Assembly: GCA_004194705.1 (NCBI GenBank)
Contig: SADC01000335.1
Coordinates: forward strand, 62,001-126,000
Source of the DNA: Ditylenchus dipsaci
Taxonomy: Eukaryota > Nematoda > Chromadorea > Rhabditida > Anguinidae
Direction: 5' to 3'
Length of the DNA: 64,000 nt
Shown: positions 57,101 to 64,000 of the stretch, in pieces
Position numbering within the stretch: position 1 is the stretch's first letter
Layout: the number at the start of each line of letters is the position of its first letter
Translations under genes and position numbers: made by a program
The notes under the pieces: generated by a model
What the model was told of the DNA's origin: nothing
The model's database searches: none
What the model saw: the letters and a program-made list of their open reading frames with translations, nothing else

Positions 57101-60100
57101 AATATACCGTATAACCTCTTATAGTAAGGCACCCTCTAATAGACGGCCACCCTCAGAGAAGAGTTGAAAAATAGACAGGCGTGACCGTTTATCAAAGGTT
57201 ATACGTTATATTCTTTATTGAAAGACCATAGACGTTTATTGGAGAACACAACTCTCCAAGCACTTTGTGTCATTTTGTTTTTAACTACAAAAAGTCAAAC
57301 ATTTTCAGGCACACCACCTTTCAAAAAATAGTTTTATTTTTAGCTACATTTTGAAGGGTCTTGTGTCTGAGAATGTTAGATTTTTCATAGCTAAAAACAC
57401 AATACGACAAAGTGCTTGGGTTCGTTTTTATATTTTAGTACTACTTTTTTTTCTAAAATACGCTGGCCCACCCTTGCCGTAACCTTAGCTTTAAAGTAGT
57501 TTTGTCATCACCACTCTTTTTTTACAGCAGGCCAGGTGAAAAAGTACCAAAAAAGATTGAAATGCTTGCCAACTTCTCGAAATGACGTAACAAGTGTTTG
57601 GAGCCAAATGGTGACTTATCCAAAATAATCAAGCAATTTTTCGAATGCTCTGACAATTTCGAGAAATAAACGTTTTCTGAAAAAAAGGTCATTTTCAAAT
57701 CGCTTTCAAGACAGTTAATATTCAAACTATTAAGTAAAAAAGTTTTATTCAAGCTAGGTATAAGTGTCGAAGAAACCCTGCACGGAATGCAACTAAAGTC
57801 ACTACTAAACGCAGAATCTAAGCTAGAAAGAATCAGAAGTACTTCTTACTGTCCTCTTGCAATCAAAAAATGTTGGACTATGAAAGAGTTGGCTTCATCG
57901 AGACATAATGAATTAGCTTGTGCCGAAAATTATCAGGTGAGAGCTCAACAGATTATAAGTTGAAATATTCAGTTAGATCTACAAATTGAGCAAAAAAGCA
58001 TTAAATTTTATAAAAAAGTATTTTTTAAATTTTCTATGTGTGCTATGTGTTAGAACAGTCGATATACAGGATGCTTCCAATTTCAAAAGTGGTTTTCTCT
58101 AATTCTGGCTCACCGGTTGTTAACTCAAAAATTTGAAATGATTTTTTGTATTTTTTTCTTGTAGAGTTTTGTTTTTCAGGTTACGAATTTCACCTTCGTA
58201 ATTTTCATGAAATTTCATGTAGCAGTAGACTTATGAATGTGAAGAGTGCTTAAAATGGACCTCTTATCTATTTTTGCCTAGAATTGACAAGTTGCTCGAG
58301 ATTTTTCAAATCCCTCACAAGACAATAAATATTTAACTTACCAAATACTGACTTATTCGAATATTTATTGTCTCGAGAGGAATTTGAAATATGACAGTTA
58401 ATTTTTACTTTTGAAGGGCGAAGCTCGTGCCATACACGGAGAAAAGGCGGGGACTAGCACTTTTTTCTTTCTTGATTAATTTCTACATGCGTTCTCGTCC
58501 AGATTTTTAGAGTTTTCTGTCTAGCTTTTGAAAGTAGTATAGGGTCATCAATATTAGATTTAACTTAAATCAACGAGTGAAACATTAAAGGATTCAAAAA
58601 ATAATTGCTGGTCCTCCGCCTTAACTTTTTGAAACGCACGGGCATGCCCTTTAAGAGTGGTTGCATAAGCAAATCGTGTACGCAGATCATGATTCCGGCA
58701 TCAGAATTTCGAGTTTTATTGACAGGACAAAATTTTAAAGGGAAAATCACAAAGGTATTATTTGTAACTCTATTTAAAAACATGTTCTTCTAGAACAATA
58801 GGGAATAAAAAATAGGCTCAGAATATCGAAAATTTCTGTTCAGCGTGAAATTTTGAGTTAGGAGTTCAAAAAGTCAAGGACCGGAGTCGGGGTGTTAATA
58901 TACACTTAGGGACTGAACTATTAGCAATTTTGACCACTTAGACACTGGTAAACAGAGATATTAGTCGCTAGTTCAAGTAAACAGAGTTTTGCAAGCGGCG
59001 CTGCACGCCACCTTCAGCTATGTCAAATAAGAATCTTCGCACAATGACCTTATAACGTCTTTTTAGAAGCCAGCTCATTGGCCAATAAGTAATGTCTTAG
59101 AGCTTGTTAAAGACATGCAGACAGACAAATGTCCAAATTACATGCACCTTGCCATTTTGCTTAGCGTTGAGTTTGCGGAGACTTTACCTGCTTTTCATCA
59201 GCTATCGTATCAATCTAAAGTAATTATCAAATAATTTAAAACTGATAATTCTTACACTTTTTTTGTCAGGAATCTGGTCTGCTACGCATGTCCTCATTGT
59301 GTGGTATTCTGACAGACGCATTTTATACTGTAAAGCAAAATGAAGAAACACTTGTTTTTCCTAATAGTTACAAGCCGAGTCAGATGGGGATTCATGTAGG
59401 CAAAGATTTGATATCGGACGCAAAGTAAGATATATTGTTGCAAGATTGCTCGCAGGAAAACGTTCCACACAGTACCTAGCAGAAAATGGGACACGGTTTC
59501 GAAAAACTTTCTCATCTGACAATTTCATTGCGCTTTAATCGCTTGCAAAACTTTTTTAAAAGCAGGCCCACGATTTGGTAGGGAGCAGTGCTGGCATTTC
59601 GAAATTTCCGGCTCCGGATCTGGCTCCCGGCTCCGTTGGGGCAAATTTCTCGCTCCGGATCTGGCTCCCAGCTCCGGGAGGCAAAATTTCCGGCTCCGGA
59701 TCTGGCTCCCGGCTCCGGGAGGTAAAATTTTCCTCTCCGGATCTGGCTCCCGGCTCTGGGAGGCAAAATTTTTCGCTCCGGATCTGGCTCCGGCTCGGAG
59801 CCGGAGCCGGAGCGGAGCCGGATCCAGAGCGGGAGCAGAGCGGCTCTGGCTCCGGTGCAAGAAAGTGTCAACAAAATATCTGATAGAATGAGCCATATAA
59901 ACAAAAACAAGTACAGTACAGGAACACAGTGATAACGAATAAATTGGGTACGTTCTCTATTTATTGCACGATAACAAACACACAAAACCCTCACAAATCA
60001 ATTAAATCTCCGGCCAGGGTCAGCAGCACTTTCTCTCGAATGTAGCTCTCTGAAGTAGATCCTTTATGCCCGCTAGAGTGTAGGGTGACTTGACTGAAAA

Positions 60101-61900
60101 CGCGTTCCACACATGCCGAGGTAGCAGGGACACCGAGAATTGATTTGGCCAAATGCGCGAGACGAGTAAACTTCTGAAAGTTTGAATATGGATTAAGTCT
60201 AAGAATCAGCAATTGACGACTACCTCTCCCTCGTTATGCCAGTACTTGATGCAGTCGTAGTTGGACGGAAGACCCTTCAGAGCTTCGATGTAGCTCTCGA
60301 TCTCCTGCTCGATTGACCCTGTTGATAGGACGACCTTCCTCTTCTTCACTGCAAAGCCGAAGGGGAGCTCTCTTGATCAATGCACTCTTCGATAATAATG
60401 GAACTTGGCACCTCGATGAGCTTCAGATTAATCAACTAAAATTGAGATTTGTAAACCGAATATAGGTAAATTTTGGATTTTCACCATGCTCTGAAGCGCG
60501 GGTCTTGCCTTCTGGAGCTGCTCATCGGAAAGAAGATTTGCCACGCTGATGTCTAAAACGGCCGATGAGATGAAAATAGGATCACTTGCTTCTTCGCCTG
60601 ATTGGAGAACATTTTTAAACCTCTTCTGCAGCGCTTTTTGAGTTCACAAGCGATAGGATGTGGTGAAGAGCTGAAATTGTTAAATACGAGTAGTTCATGC
60701 GGTTACGAGTAGTTCATGCACCTGACTATGTTTAAAAGTACATTTTATTTAAAAGTATCTTTAAACCTCTTCACATCTTTAAACCTCTTCTGCAGCGCTT
60801 CTTTGAGTTCACAAGCGATAGGATGTGGTGAAGAGCTGAAATTGTTAAATACGAGTAGTTCATGCGGTTACGAGTAGTTCATGCACCTGACTATGTTTAA
60901 AAGTACATTTTATTTAAAAGTACATTTTATATCCAAACTTTTCGGGCAACTAAATTAACAAAAAACTGGCTCCAAAATGGCTCCGGGAATTCAAATTTCC
61001 CGCTCCGGATCTGGCTCCCGGCTCCGTCGGGGCAAATTTTTCGCTCCGGATCTGGCTCCCGGCTCCCATCATTTAAATTTTCCGCTCCGGATCTGGTTCC
61101 CGGCTCCGGGAGGCGAAATTTTTCGCTCCGGATCTGGCTCCGGCTCGGAGCCGGAGCCGGAGCGGAGCCAGAGCGGAGCCGGAGCGGAGCGGATTGCCAG
61201 CACTGGTAGGGAGGGGTCGTTGGTTTACTCCTAGGGACACTTCTCCCGCGTTTCCCCTAATAAAAAATGTAGCATTTCTTTTGAAAAAAAATAGGATGAC
61301 TTATGTTTTGTCTATGTCCGTGGTTTTCGGACATAGAATATTTTCCGGCCATAGATTTTGAATGGCCATAAAGTTGTTATTTTAGGCCACGAGTTTGTTG
61401 TTTACAGCCATAGATTTGTTTTTTTTGGCCTTGCTCGGCAAAATCATGTTTGAACTACTTTTTGAGATTTTGTGTTGTGTGTGTCTGAAACATACTGAAA
61501 AAATGTTTTCAACGATACTTTTAAAAAAACATTTTCCGTAAAATTATGCTTTTTGTGTTGAGCAGGCAATGGTCTACAAGTTTTACATGATTTGAAGCTA
61601 TGACTGAAAACCGGAATTCTATGGCCACTCAAAAACTATGCTCAAAATAAAACATTTTATGGCCAAAAAAATACAGCCTAAAAAAATTACCGCACCATCC
61701 GAAACCTCAACACCCTTAACAACCCCCATCTCCAGCTTTTAGAAAACTTAAGTTGCAGTTCTGACTGAAAGGTGAATTTTTCAGGATGATGAAGAGCTTT
61801 CATACACATGTGTTTGCTGTAGTTCTAGATCCACTTCAGCGATTAAAGTTAACAACAGAAGAGTTTGTATTGCTTAAGACAGTTATACTTTCTAACTCAG
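53942..61900 (+). CDS. NHR-B: nuclear hormone receptor, seven exons recognised, 3' end beyond or not found
   Basis: Paralog of NHR-A in tandem. Exons: 53942-54026, 54070-54153, 55909-56073, 57754-57936, 59067-59219, 59270-59424 and 61785-61900. The ATG at 53942 is a possible start, but the frame is open further upstream. Intron phases match NHR-A at each junction, which supports both models. Both fingers have all eight zinc cysteines. Relative to NHR-A, 5 nt are missing right after CRACRFK in exon 3. That removes the conserved Cys of the CRFxxC block and shifts the frame before MGMNPLALTIPNS. Counterparts of the last two NHR-A exons were not found in 61.9-64 kb. A possible pseudogene, unless the 5-nt gap is a sequence error. 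Confidence 0.78.
54905..55497. mobile_element. 593-bp foldback carrying opposed tRNA-like modules
   Basis: GTTTGAAGTTGAAAAGTGTAG (54928) is inverted at CTACACTTTCCAACTTCAAAC (55472). Pairing extends outward to about 54905/55497 and inward through a tRNA-like part. The left arm has CAGAGTGGTTGAGC and GTGTTCGACTCC (an exact B-box core); the right arm has a degraded inverse. Sits in an NHR-B intron. Confidence 0.8.
55498..55690. repeat. dispersed ACTTTCGAGTGATTTGTG repeat, two copies
   Basis: TCACTTTCGAGTGATTTGTG and TCACTTTACAGTGATTTGTG, each followed by TCTAAGGTATGTGGGT, ~75 bp apart. It directly abuts the foldback. Confidence 0.85.
56101..56560. mobile_element. decayed mariner-type MITE related to the 22.0 kb palindrome
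   Basis: The left part (CACAGTCAGAGCTTGATTTAA, TGACACTGCAAAAGTTTG, GAGTCCGACACTTTTTTT) and right part (GACTCTCGATTTAACGACACC) resemble the ends and interior of the CAGTCGA-type elements. Ends are diverged. Followed by a GTCCGCCCGGCC-rich island at 56580-56690. Confidence 0.55.
57107..57213. mobile_element. short CGTATAACCTC member of the palindromic MITE family
   Basis: ATACCGTATAACCTCTTATAG and AAAGGTTATACGTTAT are inverted. The interior has CTCTAATAGACGGCCACCC, as in the 18.2 kb member. Confidence 0.7.
58400..58660. repeat. dispersed element with GCACGGGCATGCCC end
   Basis: CATACACGGAGAAAAGGCGGG at the left and ACGCACGGGCATGCCCTTTAA at the right. 62685-62905 has the same plan (CCTGACACGGAGAAAAGGCGG ... 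GCACGGGCATGCCCCTTTAA). A TTTAAAG-type border suggests a TTAA-like target, unproven. Confidence 0.65.
59586..61205 (-). mobile_element. complete-ended 1,620-bp hAT element with 8-bp target duplication
   Basis: GTAGGGAG lies at 59578-59585 and 61206-61213. Ends CAGTGCTGGCATTTCG and inverted CGGATTGCCAGCACTG (11 exact terminal bases, then near match). Both subterminal zones (59600-59870, 60967-61190) iterate GCTCCGGATCTGGCTCCC with AAATTTTTCGCTCC spacers and end inward in a GGAGCCGGAGCCGGAGC palindrome. A hAT C-terminal coding piece lies inside, and a ~150-bp direct duplication lies at 60613-60756 and 60777-60927. It sits in an NHR-B intron. Internally deleted, so it depends on another transposase. 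Confidence 0.93.
59991..60350 (-). pseudogene. hAT transposase C-terminal dimerisation domain
   Basis: Two exons on the minus strand. About 60350-60224 encodes QEIESYIEALKGLP..CIKYWHNEGE. A 50-nt intron (60223-60174) follows. 60173-59991 then encodes KFTRLAHLAKSILGVPATSA, CVERVFSQVTLHSSGHKG and REKVLLTLAGDLIDL with a stop. The VPATSA(C)ER(V)FS block is the hAT dimerisation signature. The N-terminal zinc finger and the RNase H-like catalytic part are missing from the element. Confidence 0.88.
61214..61784. repeat. foldback island of ATGGCC / GGCCAT words
   Basis: 61300-61440 has GGCCATAGATTTTG, GGCCATAAAG and GGCCACGAG words. 61610-61690 has inverted CTATGGCCACTC and TTTTATGGCCAAA. Pairing is loose. 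Ends at about 61300 and 61690 are not defined. Confidence 0.5.
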
Positions 61901-62365
61901 GTTGCACTTTGATTATGGTATTTTTATTGAAGCTCAAAAAAGAAATTTTTAATCTGGCATTGAAATTGACAAAGGATTCTGGGTCAAAATTTGATAAAAA
62001 AATTCAGTCTTCTTTAGTTTTAGGTTTATAATAAAATAAAGTACAGTCAACCCCCGATTAAACGTCATTCAAGAGCCGATTTGGTTGAACATTTATGAAA
62101 AAAACCAATGAATTTATGAAAACGCAACTCATTTTATATTGAAAGTGGTCGATTTGGCTGGTCTAAAGTCGATGTGAATATATTTTATACAGAAAAAGAT
62201 ATAGTCATTCATAATTTTATTCAAAAACTTATATCTTTATAAATTGTTGATAATTTTCATTTATGAGACCTTCCCCCCCTTTATTTCAGTGTTATATTTG
62301 TAAATAACACACCGAAACATTTTTCAAAAACATTTTTTTCATTTTTTATTTTTCTAAAAATCATT

Positions 62366-62525
62366 ACAGTCGAACCTTGATAAACCGACACCATCGATAA
62401 GCCGACACCCTGTCGTCACTTGATTAGGCCAGGTAGTCGACACTTTAAGGAAAACGACAACCCGATAAGCTGACACCTCAATAAGCTGACACCTCGAGTT
62501 CGGTCCCTTGGGGTGTCGACCAAAA
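62366..62525. mobile_element. one end of a CAGTCGAACCTTGATAA mariner-type element
   Basis: A TACAGTCGAACC terminus followed by repeated ATAAGCTGACACCTC words. Related in plan to 21970-22392. The opposite end was not found. Confidence 0.55.
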
Positions 62526-62684
62526 ACAATTTTTTTTTACTTGCTCAACCTCAACATTTCATACTAGGAAAATATGCCCGGTTTTTTATCAGAGGAAAAC
62601 AACTTTGGAAATGCGAGTTCGCAAAAAATGGGCTACAAGCTGAGAATTTCAGACAAGGTGAAGCAGTGCCATAGTGGTTGTAGA

Positions 62685-62905
62685 CCCTTTAAAGTGACAT
62701 ACCCGTGCCTGACACGGAGAAAAGGCGGGTGCGCTTTTTTTCTTTCTCGATCAAGTTTTACAGATATTTTAAGTTTTCGGCCTAGTTTTCAAAAGTAGTA
62801 TAGAGTCATTAACACAACATTTGATGCAAAACTAGTGAAAACTGCAAGGATTCAAAAAAAAGCTGGTAATTTTTTGAAACGCACGGGCATGCCCCTTTAA
62901 TATAA
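62685..62905. repeat. dispersed element with GCACGGGCATGCCC end, second copy
   Basis: Left CCCTTTAAAGTGACATACCC and right GGGCATGCCCCTTTAA form imperfect inverted ends. The body matches 58400-58660 (AGTAGTATAG(A/G)GTCAT). Confidence 0.65.
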
Positions 62906-63389
62906 TTTGTCAAACAAAAGTTAATTTTTGGGCAAATTTTTATCAAACCAATTTTTTATGTACTAAAGTTGTTTCTATGCGGTTTTCTCGAGGTTTTCTC
63001 CTCTTTCGTATTTAACTTATTTCGAACATAGCGTTACATTGAAAAATACAATAAATATTTCGATGTGGTGCGCTTTTTCCTATCCCCGAGCCAGAAAACC
63101 ATACTCTCGATATAGTGCCACTGTTATGTTAATCACAATTTCCGAATATAGGTTTTTCTATACCGTCAACTATCGCTATACAGTAAACTTCTGCTACAGA
63201 GTCGACTCAACCACCAATTTACATCGATAAATGACTGTAACACAATATGGAATATTTTTCAACCATGGGAGTGAGAAAAATTCCAAATACTATATAAAGA
63301 TTATAACTACAGAAGCTGATCACATTCCAAAGGTCGGTGCCTGTGGTGTCACTAAAGCAAGGGTTGACTGTGGTAAATAAGTTGAAAGA

Positions 63390-63813
63390 ATTAAGAATTT
63401 TTAAGGTTCAGCAAGCAAGAGAGAAGCATATTTTTCTCAGAGGTGTTCTGAAAGTGCCAAGCTTTGATCCCTCGTTCGTCGATGAAGTAATGTTCGTGTA
63501 GATTTTGTCCTATTTGCATTTCTAATGAAAAATTTGTCCTTGTCAAAATCATAACCACTTTTTTTAATTGTAGAATAATTTTCACAGGGTGCTTCGAGTA
63601 ATTCCCTGTTTTTAAACAGCCATAACCTTTTTCCTAGACCAATTTTCGGAATTCTATGTTTGCCAGTCGATTGTTCTCGCCGACATTGTTTTTTTAGTAT
63701 CATGTGAAAAACACGATTTCGTTTGATCCCTGTGTATTTTGGGCTCTGGTCAGCTACAAGGGGACCAAGCAAAAATAAAATTATCAGGGAATTTTTCGGA
63801 CCACCCTGTAGGA
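63390..63813 (-). mobile_element. partial mariner-type element with ACCACCCTGTA end
   Basis: The terminus at 63808 (CAGGGTGGTCCGAAAAATTC on the minus strand) followed by TA matches the CAGGGTGGCCC family at 43.56 kb. A 133-codon minus-strand frame starts at the terminus (63838-63437). It is rich in Lys/Arg and has no transposase motif that I recognise. The other end is not visible. Confidence 0.5.
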
Positions 63814-63985
63814 AATTTTTTTTTATTTCCAAGACCAACTAATCTATTCTCGCCATTGTTTTGACAATTGTTTCACAGTTTGTTTTGCCAAAAATAGTCA
63901 ACGCATATGTGTCAACTGTAACAATGATTTGAATTGCTTTTTTATTATATTTTTCAAATAATAATCTGCAAAAAAATAAAAGAGC

Positions 63986-64000
63986 AGGGGCGTATTTTTC
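63986..64000. repeat. hAT-like terminus cut by window edge
   Basis: CAGGGGCGTATTTTTC repeats the CAGGGGCGTA end type of the 19073-19240 MITE. The rest lies outside the window. Confidence 0.45.

Larger units (their letters stand above)
57754..61900 (+). other. NHR-B ligand-binding domain exons 4-7
   Basis: Segments: LNAESKLERIRSTSYCPLA..CWTMKELASSRHNELA; PNYMHLAILLSVEFAETLP; AFYTVKQNEETLVFPNS; and LKLTTEEFVLLKTVILSNSG (residues quoted in parts). All four are free of stops and have clean GT and AG borders. The exon 4 acceptor is TTCAAG at 57753, giving the same 183-nt exon as NHR-A. Confidence 0.82.
61901..63389. other. no exon recognised; transposon ends
   Basis: Searched for counterparts of the last two NHR-A exons; none seen. 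62044 has TACAGTCAACCCCCGATTAAAC, a single mariner-like end (quoted in part: CAGTCAACCCCCGATT). 62366-62520 has TACAGTCGAACCTTGATAAA followed by four GATAAGC(C/T)GACACC words. 62685-62905 is the dispersed GCACGGGCATGCCC element. Confidence 0.5.

Noticed and set aside
59512..59994. 160-residue Gly/Ser/Pro/Glu protein and frames in the same block
   Set aside because: The frames are translations of the iterated GCTCCGGATCTGGC subterminal words of the hAT element, open in several frames at once.
60977..61234. 85-residue low-complexity ORF
   Set aside because: Same word array at the other end of the hAT element.
61786..62031. Open frame continuing past the NHR-B exon to 62031
   Set aside because: Comparison with NHR-A shows a donor at 61900 after the same codon; the extension has no counterpart.

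Overview
The window is eukaryotic, AT-rich and packed with repeats. It most likely comes from a nematode. The reasons are two divergent C4 zinc-finger nuclear hormone receptor (NHR) genes of nematode style, 40-70 nt introns with T-rich acceptors ending in AG, and many short palindromic elements of the kind common in nematodes. The species cannot be read from the sequence. Bases 1-3131 are a 56-bp minisatellite whose copies carry many one-base homopolymer indels at the left edge and almost none further in. That pattern suggests the end of a long-read contig.

Layout. 3.1-4.28 kb holds the C-terminal part of a protein-primed family B DNA polymerase (Polinton/Maverick type) and a small basic ORF. 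It abuts a broken Ty3/gypsy retrotransposon (4.28-7.8 kb, minus strand: gag, protease, RT, RNase H, cut integrase). 9.3-19.0 kb is a mosaic. Two inverted copies of a ~1 kb repeat enclose a decayed PIF/Harbinger transposase with three short introns and a small GNAT acetyltransferase gene. 19-26 kb contains only repeats, including a 423-bp near-perfect palindrome. 26.35-33.59 kb is an inverted duplication with ~3.3 kb arms. Each arm carries a copy, in convergent orientation, of an unrecognised gene for a secreted, tandemly repeated helical protein.

36.8-45.3 kb and 53.9-61.9 kb hold two tandem NHR paralogs on the plus strand, called NHR-A and NHR-B here. I reconstructed both from splice sites and from each other: exon lengths and intron phases agree almost exactly. 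NHR-A has lost one zinc-ligand cysteine and gained about 11 residues in the second finger. NHR-B has a 5-nt deletion just after its second finger. Their introns are swollen by unrelated transposons: a foldback of opposed short repeats, mariner pieces, tRNA-like foldbacks and a 1,620-bp hAT element with perfect 8-bp target duplications.

Most remaining sequence is non-autonomous DNA transposons: TA-flanked mariner-type elements, hAT-type elements with 8-bp duplications, and a palindrome family with CGTATTTTCTC ends. Islands of iterated short words look like subterminal repeats. Many homopolymer frameshifts differ between otherwise near-identical copies, so sequence error should be considered before calling genes dead.
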